Shown here: positions 18,801-26,045 of the stretch, piece after piece
How positions within the stretch are numbered: the first letter of the stretch is position 1
Layout: the number at the start of each line of letters is the position of its first letter
Assembly: GCA_002634385.1 (NCBI GenBank)
Contig: NSJL01000003.1
Coordinates: 186,001 to 250,000, forward strand
DNA: 64,000 bases
Origin: Nitrospira sp.
GTDB taxonomy: Bacteria > Nitrospirota > Thermodesulfovibrionia > Thermodesulfovibrionales > Dissulfurispiraceae
Reading direction: 5' to 3'
The notes under the pieces: model-generated
Told to the model about the DNA's origin: nothing
Seen by the model: only the letters and a program-made list of their open reading frames with translations
Databases searched by the model: none
Translations under genes and position numbers: made by a program

Positions 18801-19370
18801 GTTGAGGGCATCGTCAAGGTCTCTTGCTTCTTTGACCTCGCCATAGAGAGAAGAGTTGCTCAAAGCAAGGGAGATGGAGGACGCTACCTGGCGTGCGAAA
18901 TTGATTTCTCTATCACCAAAATCAACTTCCTTTTCCTGATAGTTAAAGCACGCTGCGCCGATTGCCCTGTCCTTCACCATAAGGGGAACGGTGAGCACCG
19001 ATTTGACGCCCATGGATTCCATTACTTCCGGATTGACCCGACTGTCACGGGCAACAGCACTGATCAAAATCGGCTCTTTTGTATTTACGGCAATCGCAAC
19101 GTGGGGAAGGTCGTTGTCAGAATATGTTTTTTCCGTCAATTCCCGCGGCAGCTTGTGGAGATACCTCATCCTCCAGCGGTTACCCTCGGAGAGGGCGATA
19201 AAGGTGGAGTCGCAGCCTATAGTATCCGCCGCTTCGATCGCAATACGTTGCATGATCGTTTCTATATCAAGCGTCGAGTTGATAATCATGTTGATTCTGA
19301 TCAACGCGTCACACAATGCGATGGCTCTCCGCAGTTCCTGCTCTGTTTCAATGCCGACCTGTCGCTCCAT
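15891..19370 (-). CDS. GAF-GAF-PAS-PAS-PAS-GGDEF-EAL protein (cyclic di-GMP turnover)
   Basis: Soluble multi-domain signalling protein of 1,159 residues. Two tandem GAF domains share the pattern STLxIxxIMxRxI. Three PAS domains follow, each ending in an I-x-D-I-T-x-R-K type motif. The diguanylate cyclase domain has an intact GGDEF (near 810), with the RESD inhibitory-site motif five residues before it. The phosphodiesterase domain has an intact EAL (near 940) and the DDFGTGYSSL loop. Both activities may therefore be possible. The start at 19370 has GAGGAGGT at good spacing. No membrane segment is seen. Confidence 0.9.
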   Translation of the reverse strand: MERQVGIETEQELRRAIALCDALIRINMIINSTLDIETIMQRIAIEAADTIGCDSTFIALSEGNRWRMRYLHKLPRELTEKTYSDNDLPHVAIAVNTKEPILISAVARDSRVNPEVMESMGVKSVLTVPLMVKDRAIGAACFNYQEKEVDFGDREINFARQVASSISLALSNSSLYGEVKEARDLDDALNRINTLVHSTLNIDEIMNRVITEGTDALGAESAMVFFQSDDQWEVRYVYKLPGELIGRKYDSETVKHTVIAAQTKEPVSISDMHHDDRIDPHFAESLHIKSLLDFPLLAKEKALGDVVFHYHSKPVAFSDTHIEFARKLTASLASALENSQLFEQLRKAEAELRTSEARFYSLASTALDAIILIDNDGNVSFWNDAATRIFGYTNQEVSGKYLHSFIMPERHIDTFRKGYETFQKTGQGPFIGKVYETEGKRKDGTEFPVELSLAALKLKDTWNAVGIVRDITTRKQEEKTRAYLSAIVESTSAAVISLTKDLNGIIQTWNKGAERVYGYSAEEAVGRHISFLVPPGHKDDIPDILERVKRGESVERYETVRTRKDGTHIHVSLDVSPILDPQGTIMGAATIAHNITDRKYAEEKVRESREQLQVIIDTVPSLISYVDRNFHYRWNNRTYREWFHRTAEEITGRHMRDILGEEVFQRILPRLQKALSGEVVYYDDYLAYPSGGRWVHGVYMPNRTARGEVDGIVVFVNDITERKKMEEEIRHMAHHDALTGLPNRRLFRDVVNMEMAQARRTRKKLAILFLDLDRFKEVNDTLGHEAGDALLKEVARRLRANIRESDTVARIGGDEFNILLADIPRPEDVTAVARKIMGSFERPFLIAGHELHVTASIGISVYPDDSEETDTLFRYADIAMYHAKERGKNNFQFYNPDINVRSVERMLLESSLRQAIERGELSVHYQPQIDIRTGRIVCAEALVRWRHPERGMLSSNRFIPAAEEIGFVTAIDEWVLRTACEQFKAWQEAGYPPVCVTVNLSAREFQNPGLVATIGRILDETGLSPDCLDIEITESMAMRDIDHTVKLLNELTAMGVRISIDDFGTGYSSLSYLKRLPIQRLKIDRSFVQDITTDPDNRAIIQAVTVMAHTMKMTVVAEGVETEEQLSFLRETRCDEAQGYFYSKPLPDEEFRRLIAGGK

Positions 19371-19825
19371 GGAGACCTCCTCTGGAAAAATCAGCTCAGA
19401 TATGCGGTAAAGCGTACCCCTCCCCGAGTCGCGACAGACAGGCGTGGGGTGAACAGGCATGCTTTCTCCCCTTTCATTCCGGCGTGCATTACCACTGTTG
19501 TTCCTCTATGGAAATCTCGAGCAGAAGAAGAGATATCTTTTCCTGCACGAACGCGCTGCAGCGGTAAGCGGCTGTTTTTTCTGCGAGATCTGATACGTGC
19601 CGGAATTCTCTACGTATAAGTGTAGCAGGTATCCTCGTAAAGTGCAGCCGCAGAACCGTCTTTCGTTTTTTTTTTTTTTGAAATTCAACTACTTATGGCT
19701 AAGTGCCCGAAGCGCTGCAAACAGGGCAAAGCAACCCGCCTCATCTCTCGGGGCCACGGAATACCCGTAGGGAAAACGTATTGCTCCTGCTAAAAAAGAA
19801 AGGGATTGCCTCAGGGTACGACCCT

Positions 19826-19975
19826 TCGCAATGACAAAGACAGGAGGAGAGACAGAGGAAGGCAGCAGATACGACAGCAGATACGGCAGAAGAGAGGCAG
19901 TAGGTGAGGCAGAAAAAGACAGAAGAGAGACAAAGGAAAGAAACAGAAGAGAGTCAAAAGAGAGGGATCACTCCC
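19826..19975. repeat. Purine-rich low-complexity tract with short tandem units
   Basis: Almost wholly G and A on the plus strand, built of GACAGAGG/GACAGAAG-like units and a near-perfect tandem pair of CAGCAGATACGR. It is flanked by CAATGACA (19830) and TGTCATTGC (19977), so the tract sits between inverted copies of a short repeat. Confidence 0.6.
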
Positions 19976-20084
19976 CTGTCATTGCTCTTTTCCCCTCTGT
20001 CATTGCGAGCCCCCATACCAGAGGATTATTATTCAGAAAAGAATTTAGAGCATCAAACAAAGTGACGTAGTACTCTGAAGCGCT

Positions 20085-20141
20085 GTCATTCCCGCAAGCG
20101 GAGCGGAGCCTGTCCCCGCCTGTCGGGGATCACGGGAATCC
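20085..20141. repeat. Palindromic intergenic repeat (GTCATTCCCG type)
   Basis: Begins GTCATTCCCGC and ends CGGGAATCC, with an internal perfect hairpin (TCCCCG-CCTGT-CGGGGA). Similar sequences occur at 46769-46845 and near 59427-59490. These look like dispersed extragenic palindromic repeats. Confidence 0.6.
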
Positions 20142-20226
20142 TTCTTACAGCAGGAAAAGATTCCCTATGCAGAATGTTACCCTGTTTTTGTAGTCTATCC
20201 CGAAGGGAACGGGCTTGTTGTCCGGG

Positions 20227-22914
20227 TCAGGAGAGCTTCCTGACCACTTTCACCATGTCCTCGTCGGCATAAACCTGGGAGAACCCGGTTGTTCGTGCCA
20301 GGTGGAGCATCTTATTGTTATTCCGCAGGATTTCCATCCAGAGAGTCCTGACGCCCATCTCTCTCGCGATTTCGATGCAGTACTCCACCAGCATGGTGCC
20401 GATCCCGTGGCCCTGCCACTCGTCGGCGACCAGGATGGCCAGTTCGGCGGTCTCGAGGTCCGGCATTTTTATGATTCTTACGTCCGCGATCACCCTCTCC
20501 CTGTCCGGGTCATCCCTGAGCACCGCCACAAAAGCCATCTCCCGGTCGTAGTCCAGCTGGCAATACCGGACCAGTCTTTCGTGCGGCATATCGGTGAGGC
20601 GCTGACAGAACCGGAACATGATGGTATCTTCCGACAGTCCCTTGAAGAGATCGTAGACAAGAGGCTCGTCCTCCGGCCTGATGGGGCGTATGACCGCAGT
20701 GACTCCGTCCAGGGCCACCTCTTTCATGTATTTGAAAGGGTAGGGGCAGATGGAAAGGTGCGGGGGGCAGAGCTCCTCCTTGGACAGGGCGCACTCCCGC
20801 TCCCTGTCCGCTTCGAGAAGGATGCCGGCATCCAGGGCAAACCCTTCCTTTCCGGTGATGAGGAAAGGGTTGATGTCAATCTCCCTGATGCAGGGAAAAT
20901 CGATGATGAGATAGGAGAACCGCACCAGCATCTCCTCCAGCAGCCGCAAGGTCGCGCCGTAGGTCCCCTGATGCTGCAGGTACTGGTAGATCTTCGTCTC
21001 TTCCATCATACGGCGGGCCAATGTCTGATTAAGGGGGGGCAGCCCCACCGCATAGTCGCCCAGGGCCTCGAGGAGCTCCCCCCCGGTCCCGAAGACGATC
21101 ACCGAGCCGAAGGTGGGGTCTTTCTTTGCTCCGATCACCAGCTCGAAGCCATGCTTGATGACCATGGGCTGGATCAGGACCCGGGCGTTGGGATCTTCGT
21201 GAGAGACGGCGATCTCCTGGAGCTTTCCAAAGGCCTCCCGGACGGCGGCATCGTCCTTGAGATTCAGGAATACCCCTCCCTTTTCGAGCTTGTGAAAGAT
21301 CTTCTCCGAGTCGATCTTCAGGACGACGGGATACCCGATCTCGCCGGCTATGCCCACTGCCTCCTCCTCGCTCCCGGCTTTCCGGGTGGGAATGGCGGGA
21401 ATGCCATATGCACGGAGAATCTCCTTCACCTCGTTCAGGTGCAGGACCCGCCTCCCCTCCCGGGTGGCGGCGTTGATGAGGCGTCCCGCCCTCCTGTCAT
21501 CCGGGACGAAGTCCTTCAGGATCGCCTCGGGGGTCTCCTGGAGCATCTGGAGGTTGTAATCGTAGCGGTACAGGTAGATGAAGCTCCGCACCGCCTGCTC
21601 CGGGGTGATGAACGTGGGCACGCCCCTCTGGTTCATATAGTCCATGGCCGCAAGGGATTGATCCCCGCCCATCCATACTGTGAATAAAGGGATATAGGGG
21701 TTTTCCCGGGCGGCGGCCGCCACCGCTTCCGCTATTTCCATGGTCCTCGACCCGAAGTAGCGTACATGCATAACGAGGAGCCCCTCCACGCTGGGGTCCT
21801 TCAGGCAGTGCTGTATGGCGGCCTTATAATCGTCGGGGGATGCGCTGGTAAGGAGATTGAGGGGATTGTTGACCTGCCGCACCAGGGGAAGACTCCGGCG
21901 CAGGTTTTCAAGGGTTTCCTCTCTCAGGCGGGCCGGCTCTCCCTCCAGCCGCAGGAGGGTATCCAAGGCAAGGATGGAAGGGGCGCCTGCATTGGTGACG
22001 ATGGCCAGCCTCTTCCCCTTGGGCCGCCGCTGCTTGGCGAGGGTCTCCGCGAGGTAGAAGAGGTCCAGTATCTCGTCGATCCGCACTGCCCCCGCCCTTT
22101 TGATGACAGCGTCGTATACCTTGTCCTCTCCGGCGAGGAACCCTGAGTGGGTCAGGGATACCTGGGCGGAGAGGGCGAATTTCCCGGACTTCACCACCAC
22201 GATGGGCTTGGACCGCGCGAAGCTCTTCACCGCAGTCATGAACTTCCTGCCCCTCCTGATGTACTCGAGATAGAGTATGATGGCCTTTGTCTCGGGGTCG
22301 ACCCCCAGGAAGTCGATGAGGTCGGAAAAGCCGAGGTCCAGCTTTGCGCCCAGCGAAACCACGTAGCTCAAGCCGACATTCTTTCGCACGGCCCTGTCCA
22401 GGAGGGCTGCGGTAAGGGTGGCGCTCTGAGAAATGAAGGCGATGCTCCCTTTTTGGGGCATCCCGGGGAAAAGGCTGGCATTCAGGCCGGTGCCGGGGCG
22501 TATGAAGCCGAGGGTGTTCGGGCCCAGCACCCTGAACTCGTGCTTCAGGGCAAGCTGCTGAATCTGCTCCTCCATCAGCCGGTAGTCACGGGTGCGGTTT
22601 TCGAAATCGGGGGAAATGATGGACACTCCTTTCACCCCCTTGTGTCCGCACTCTTCGAGGGCTGGAAGTATGCCCTCCACAGGGGTTGTCAGGACCGCCA
22701 GGTCCACGGGATGGGGAATGGCGGAAATATGCTTGTAGGCCTCGATCCCCTGCACCGCTTCCAGGGAGGGGTTTACCGGGTAGACGACTCCCCTGAACCC
22801 CTTGCCGATCATGTTCCTGAGGAGGGCGTATCCCACGGAGCCGGGGTCTTCGCCGGCCCCGATGACCGCTATCCTTCGCGGGTTGAAGAAAAATTCGAGG
22901 TTTTTTACTGACAT
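20227..22914 (-). CDS. Acyl-CoA synthetase (NDP-forming)/GNAT fusion, protein acetyltransferase Pat type
   Basis: 895 residues with a CoA-binding domain (VIGAGEDPGSVG near 18), succinyl-CoA-ligase-like flavodoxin domains, an ATP-grasp domain (about 490-700; YPVVLKIDSEKIFHK) and a C-terminal GNAT domain (about 730-895; EWQGHGIGTMLVEYC). This order matches the Pat/PatZ (YfiQ) lysine acetyltransferases that acetylate enzymes such as acetyl-CoA synthetase. The histidine phosphorylated in ADP-forming acyl-CoA synthetases appears to be present (THSGFLAG near 255), whereas several Pat enzymes have lost it. Hence it may retain ligase activity. No operon partner is evident. Confidence 0.8.
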   Translation of the reverse strand: MSVKNLEFFFNPRRIAVIGAGEDPGSVGYALLRNMIGKGFRGVVYPVNPSLEAVQGIEAYKHISAIPHPVDLAVLTTPVEGILPALEECGHKGVKGVSIISPDFENRTRDYRLMEEQIQQLALKHEFRVLGPNTLGFIRPGTGLNASLFPGMPQKGSIAFISQSATLTAALLDRAVRKNVGLSYVVSLGAKLDLGFSDLIDFLGVDPETKAIILYLEYIRRGRKFMTAVKSFARSKPIVVVKSGKFALSAQVSLTHSGFLAGEDKVYDAVIKRAGAVRIDEILDLFYLAETLAKQRRPKGKRLAIVTNAGAPSILALDTLLRLEGEPARLREETLENLRRSLPLVRQVNNPLNLLTSASPDDYKAAIQHCLKDPSVEGLLVMHVRYFGSRTMEIAEAVAAAARENPYIPLFTVWMGGDQSLAAMDYMNQRGVPTFITPEQAVRSFIYLYRYDYNLQMLQETPEAILKDFVPDDRRAGRLINAATREGRRVLHLNEVKEILRAYGIPAIPTRKAGSEEEAVGIAGEIGYPVVLKIDSEKIFHKLEKGGVFLNLKDDAAVREAFGKLQEIAVSHEDPNARVLIQPMVIKHGFELVIGAKKDPTFGSVIVFGTGGELLEALGDYAVGLPPLNQTLARRMMEETKIYQYLQHQGTYGATLRLLEEMLVRFSYLIIDFPCIREIDINPFLITGKEGFALDAGILLEADRERECALSKEELCPPHLSICPYPFKYMKEVALDGVTAVIRPIRPEDEPLVYDLFKGLSEDTIMFRFCQRLTDMPHERLVRYCQLDYDREMAFVAVLRDDPDRERVIADVRIIKMPDLETAELAILVADEWQGHGIGTMLVEYCIEIAREMGVRTLWMEILRNNNKMLHLARTTGFSQVYADEDMVKVVRKLS

Positions 22915-23110
22915 GGTGCGCTTTCTCTCCCCCCTTGGGATGCCTGCACAGAGCCGGCATCCGATGCTTTAATTGTAGCAAAAAAGCGGAAGGGAGGCTG
23001 CCATGGACGCCTCAATGAGGGGCACAGGACCGTAGTATCGCTCTCCCCCGGCACTGTGCCCCTTGCGTACCCTTTTCCTTGATCGTGTTCTTCCTCAGGC
23101 TTAGCGCCCA

Positions 23111-23644
23111 TCAGGGGGCGGAGCCGGCGATACGGAAGAAATCCTCCAGCAGTTCCCTTCTCAGGGCGAGGACCCTGCGAACCATACCGGTGAAAGCCCG
23201 GTATTCCCGCGCCGGCCCCTTTTCCATATGCTCCAGGAGGGCGCTGCAGAAATACCAGGTGCAGCGGAAGGGCCGCAACGGTCTTTCGAGGGTGCATCCC
23301 CGGGCGGAGAGGAACTGGCAGGGATCGGAGTCGCGTATTCCCTCCCGGTAGAGGGGCGGCCTCTCCCCGATGGCGAAGAGATAAATCAGATCCTCGTTAT
23401 CGTGGTACCCGTGCTTGTTCGCACAACATACCATCGTGCAACGGGGACACACTTCCCCGGTATTCTTCTCAAGGAAGGGATTGAGGGCCGCGATCCCGCG
23501 CCGTATCTCCCCGGCTCTTTCGACGATACGGGTCAGCCCGGGCGGGGGCTCGCCGAAAATTCTTTCCAGGAACTGTATCCCGCGCCTCCATCCCTCCCTC
23601 TTGTGCCAGGAGAGCTCGCTGGTGAGCGGGTGCATCGGTCTCAT
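23111..23644 (-). CDS. Cysteine-cluster protein, function unknown
   Basis: 177 residues from MRPMHPLTSELSW. Cysteines are grouped as CPRCTMVCC near 70 and C-x8-C-x10-C-x4-C in the second half (CQFLSARGC, then FRCTWYFC). This resembles the zinc/iron-chelating YkgJ-type cysteine-cluster proteins, including the pattern of a cysteine after RPFR. It is divergent from the selenoprotein gene, whose ATG is about 50 bases away, so they share a control region. No good ribosome site is seen for this start; a start at 23635 is possible. Confidence 0.6.
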   Translation of the reverse strand: MRPMHPLTSELSWHKREGWRRGIQFLERIFGEPPPGLTRIVERAGEIRRGIAALNPFLEKNTGEVCPRCTMVCCANKHGYHDNEDLIYLFAIGERPPLYREGIRDSDPCQFLSARGCTLERPLRPFRCTWYFCSALLEHMEKGPAREYRAFTGMVRRVLALRRELLEDFFRIAGSAP

Positions 23645-23695
23645 TGTTCTATGGTATAGTAAAAATAGCTTTTTTACCACAAAGGAGTATGCTGC

Positions 23696-23863
23696 ATGCA
23701 GTGCCGCGCGTGCAAGGGAAAGATCAGGCTGGTGTTCGGCTGAAAGACGGTAACGCTTCGCTGCATGGAATGCGGCAGGGAATACCGGCTCTCGGAATAT
23801 ATCGACGAGATCGACGGGGAAATGTGGGAGCAGATAGCGCGGAGACCCGGTAACCGTGCATGA
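23696..23863 (+). CDS. Small dual-CxxC selenoprotein (in-frame UGA read as Sec)
   Basis: Translation from the ATG at 23696 (AAAGGAG eight bases upstream) gives MQCRACKGKIRLVFG, then TGA at 23741-23743, then KTVTLRCMECGREYRLSEYI and on to a stop at 23861-23863. Two CxxC motifs (C3/C6 and C23/C26) flank the TGA at position 16. This matches a known class of small proteins with two CxxC motifs that carry Cys or Sec between them. Reading frame and family pattern continue smoothly across the TGA. A hairpin with GG in its loop lies about 24 bases after the TGA, where a bacterial SECIS should be. 55 residues with Sec. Function unknown; probably redox or metal binding. Confidence 0.8.
23760..23776 (+). 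promoter_or_regulatory. Candidate bacterial SECIS hairpin of the small selenoprotein
   Basis: GCTGCAT pairs with ATGCGGC (one G-U pair) around the loop GGA. The loop GG lies 24-25 bases after the UGA, within the usual window for SelB recognition in bacteria. Recognition by SelB is inferred. Confidence 0.55.
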
Positions 23864-23876
23864 GGACAGGGGAAAG

Positions 23877-24446
23877 ATGAATGCCTGTTTGCAAAGGATA
23901 GAGGAAATTTTCAGGGCCATCGACACCCTGTATGCCGCCGCACAGCGCAGCTACGGGTTCTCCTGCGAGGGGTGCGGAGACAACTGCTGCTCCACGAAAT
24001 TCCATCACCATACTTTTGTCGAGGAGCTGTATCTGGCGGAGGGGCTGAAGGAGCTTGATAAGGAAAGGAGACGGGAGCTTCTCTCCCGTGCGGACGAGGT
24101 GGCGCGCATCCATAGTGCTTCTCCCGATGACGTCCGGGTGATGTGCCCGCTGAACGAGGGCGGACGGTGCAGCGTCTACGGTCACCGTCCCCTGATCTGC
24201 AGGGTGCACGGCATCCCCTACGAGATGCACGGAAGGGATATGTCGGTGGAGTACGGCACCGGCTGCCACCGGTTCATGTCCGAAAAGGTGAAGGAGGGGA
24301 TGAAGTATTTCCCCTTCAACCGGACCATGTTCTATGTGGAAATGGCGCGGCTCGAAAAGGCGGTGCGGGAGTCCGGCGGTTTTATGGGTGCCTCCTATGG
24401 CAAAACCACTGCGGAGATGGTCCAGAGCATCCTCCGCAAGACGTAG
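23877..24446 (+). CDS. YkgJ-family cysteine-cluster protein
   Basis: 189 residues. The N-terminal cluster CEGCGDNCC (near 29-37) and a second set CSVYGHRPLICRVHG (near 100) match the zinc/iron-chelating YkgJ-like domain. The ATG at 23877 after AGGGGAAAG is preferred to the GTG at 23856. It directly follows the small selenoprotein gene, 13 bases after its stop, so they are probably co-transcribed. The stop codon TAG is formed at the edge of an inverted-repeat element (24444-24517). Confidence 0.8.
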   Translation: MNACLQRIEEIFRAIDTLYAAAQRSYGFSCEGCGDNCCSTKFHHHTFVEELYLAEGLKELDKERRRELLSRADEVARIHSASPDDVRVMCPLNEGGRCSVYGHRPLICRVHGIPYEMHGRDMSVEYGTGCHRFMSEKVKEGMKYFPFNRTMFYVEMARLEKAVRESGGFMGASYGKTTAEMVQSILRKT

Positions 24447-24517
24447 GGTGTGTATGCAGACAATCATCTCCTGCGGCAGCGGCTTCTCCTGCGACCGGCT
24501 GCATGCATACATACCCT
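24444..24517. repeat. Short copy of the TAGGGTGTG inverted-repeat element
   Basis: Starts TAGGGTGTGTATGCA and ends TGCATACATACCCT, which are inverted copies of each other. The interior holds CTCCTGCGACCGGCTGCA, the reverse complement of the right-end sequence of the long copies at 36895 and 55283. This is an internally deleted, oppositely oriented copy. It starts inside the ykgJ stop codon and ends about 32 bases before the yacP coding frame. Confidence 0.75.
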
Positions 24518-24549
24518 GAGGGAGGTGCCCCGTTTCTTCATCACTTGTC

Positions 24550-25077
24550 ATTGACGGGTACAATGTAATCGGTATCTTCCACAGGGACAGGGAAAGGGCG
24601 CGTGACGCTTTTATCGACCTGCTGATCGACTATCGCAAAGTGAAGACCCATCATATTACCGTTGTTTTTGACGGGCATAAGGCCGGCTCCGGGAGTGAGC
24701 AGACCATGGTGCGCGGCGGGGTGCGGATCATCTACTCCCGGCTGGGAGAGCGCGCCGACGATGTCATCAAACGGATTATCTCGCAGGAACGGAGGGAATG
24801 GATCGTGGTGAGCTCCGACAGGGAGATCATGCACCATGCCTGGTCGGTAGGCGCCGTTCCGGTGCCTTCCCCGGTATTCTACGGGATCGTTGAGCGGCAG
24901 GTGAAGAGGAGGGGGGTGCCTGCGGATTCCCCTGAAGAAGAGGGGGGAGCGGACGGTAGCCTCTTCCGTGCAGCGGACGATTCTGAGGACGAGGAGGGAC
25001 CCGGTGCACGCAAGGGAAATCCCCACCAGCTCTCGAAAAAGGAAAAAGCCGTCAGAAAGGTGCTGGGGAAGCTCTGA
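24550..25077 (+). CDS. YacP-like NYN-domain ribonuclease (start codon unusual)
   Basis: PIN/NYN-fold protein related to Bacillus YacP (Rae1), a ribosome-associated endoribonuclease. The frame opens with LVIDGYNVIGIF, carrying the first catalytic Asp, then VVFDGHKAG, ADDVIKRII and VVSSDREI with further acidic residues. The acidic C-terminal tail is normal for the family. No ATG, GTG or TTG exists in frame before this first strand: a TGA lies at 24518-24520 and the only plausible start is ATT at 24550. The first ordinary start, GTG at 24640, would remove the first catalytic strand. Either a rare start is used or the 5' end was damaged by the element just upstream. Confidence 0.65.
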   Translation: MDGYNVIGIFHRDRERARDAFIDLLIDYRKVKTHHITVVFDGHKAGSGSEQTMVRGGVRIIYSRLGERADDVIKRIISQERREWIVVSSDREIMHHAWSVGAVPVPSPVFYGIVERQVKRRGVPADSPEEEGGADGSLFRAADDSEDEEGPGARKGNPHQLSKKEKAVRKVLGKL

Positions 25078-25079
25078 GA

Positions 25080-25985
25080 ATGTCTGCCCGTCTTCCCTCC
25101 CTCCGGCCCGGCGATACGCTGAATATCGCCTTCAGCCTCTTCCTCCTGGGGCTGACGGCGCTTTTCTACGACAGGATTCCCGTGGCAGGGAATCTCCTCC
25201 TCCTCTACGCCTCGCTGGCTTTTTTCCAGGGTGTCCTGGTGTTCATCAGCGGGTACAATTCCTTTCTCACGCTGACGCGGGACATCATCTTCCCGGTGCT
25301 CAGTATTCTGATCGTTTTCGACAGTCTCGGGTTGATTGTTCATCCCCTCAACCCCCACGATCTGGATTACGTGCTCATCCGGATCGACTATCTCCTCTTC
25401 GGCGGCTACCCCACCGTCTTCTTCGAGAAATTCATGCACCCCGTGCTCACCGATATCCTTCAGGTCGCCTATTCCACCTATTATTTTCTGCCGGTGATTC
25501 TCGGCGTGGTCCTGAAGCTGAGGGGACAGCGGGAGGATTTCGAATACGCGCTGTTCCTCATTCTCCTCTGCTTCTACCTCTCCTATGTGGGATACCTGCT
25601 GGTGCCCGCCCTCGGGCCGCGCTACGCCATGGAGCATCTCCATGAGAGGGAGCTGGAGGGTTTCCTGGTAGCGCATCCCATACAGAACTTTTTGAATCTC
25701 CTGGAAGGGGTGAAGCGGGACGCTTTCCCCAGCGGGCACACGGGCATCGCCCTTACGGTGCTTTTTCTTTCCTATCGCTTCGCGAGGGACCTCTTCCGGC
25801 TGCTGCTCGTTCCGGTGCTGCTCCTCATTCTCGCCACGGTGTATTGCCGGTACCACTATGCCGTCGATGTGTTTGCCGGGGTGTTGCTGGCGGTTGTCAC
25901 CGTGGCTTCCGGTGGGGTATATTATAGATTCCGGCAGAAAAGACAGTGTGATCAGAAAGATATCCCTCCGTGCCGCCCCTTTTAG
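25080..25985 (+). CDS. PAP2-superfamily membrane phosphatase
   Basis: 301 residues with about seven membrane helices. PAP2 signatures are GPRYAME (motif 1 region), AFPSGHTGIAL (motif 2, near 218) and RYHYAVDVFAG (motif 3, near 258), with the two catalytic histidines. The arrangement resembles the inositol-phosphorylceramide-synthase-like PAP2 group, acting on lipid phosphates at the membrane. The start lies three bases after the yacP stop, suggesting coupling. Substrate unknown. Confidence 0.85.
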   Translation: MSARLPSLRPGDTLNIAFSLFLLGLTALFYDRIPVAGNLLLLYASLAFFQGVLVFISGYNSFLTLTRDIIFPVLSILIVFDSLGLIVHPLNPHDLDYVLIRIDYLLFGGYPTVFFEKFMHPVLTDILQVAYSTYYFLPVILGVVLKLRGQREDFEYALFLILLCFYLSYVGYLLVPALGPRYAMEHLHERELEGFLVAHPIQNFLNLLEGVKRDAFPSGHTGIALTVLFLSYRFARDLFRLLLVPVLLLILATVYCRYHYAVDVFAGVLLAVVTVASGGVYYRFRQKRQCDQKDIPPCRPF

Positions 25986-26045
25986 TCCCGGCGCTGCTGT
26001 CGGATGGACCGGCTGCACGGTTTCGCGCCCCAGGAGGGGAGGAGA

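Larger units (their letters stand above)
19371..20226. other. Gene-free stretch between two minus-strand genes
   Basis: About 0.85 kb with no convincing reading frame. It holds the leader of the GGDEF-EAL gene, a T-tract near 19666, a GC-rich segment (19695-19765) that can form hairpins such as ACGG/CCGT around AATAC, a purine-rich low-complexity stretch (19826-19975) and short palindromic repeats of the CAATGACA and GTCATTCCCG types. A translated frame at 19831-20070 consists only of repeats of E, R and K and is not taken as a gene. Confidence 0.6.

Noticed and set aside
19695..19765. A c-di-GMP-I (GEMM) riboswitch
   Set aside because: Only one GCAAAGC-like half is seen, the second conserved arm is missing, and it lies on the strand without a downstream gene.
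19831..20070. 79-codon plus-strand frame
   Set aside because: Encoded by the purine-rich repeat tract; only E, R and K repeats and no ribosome site.
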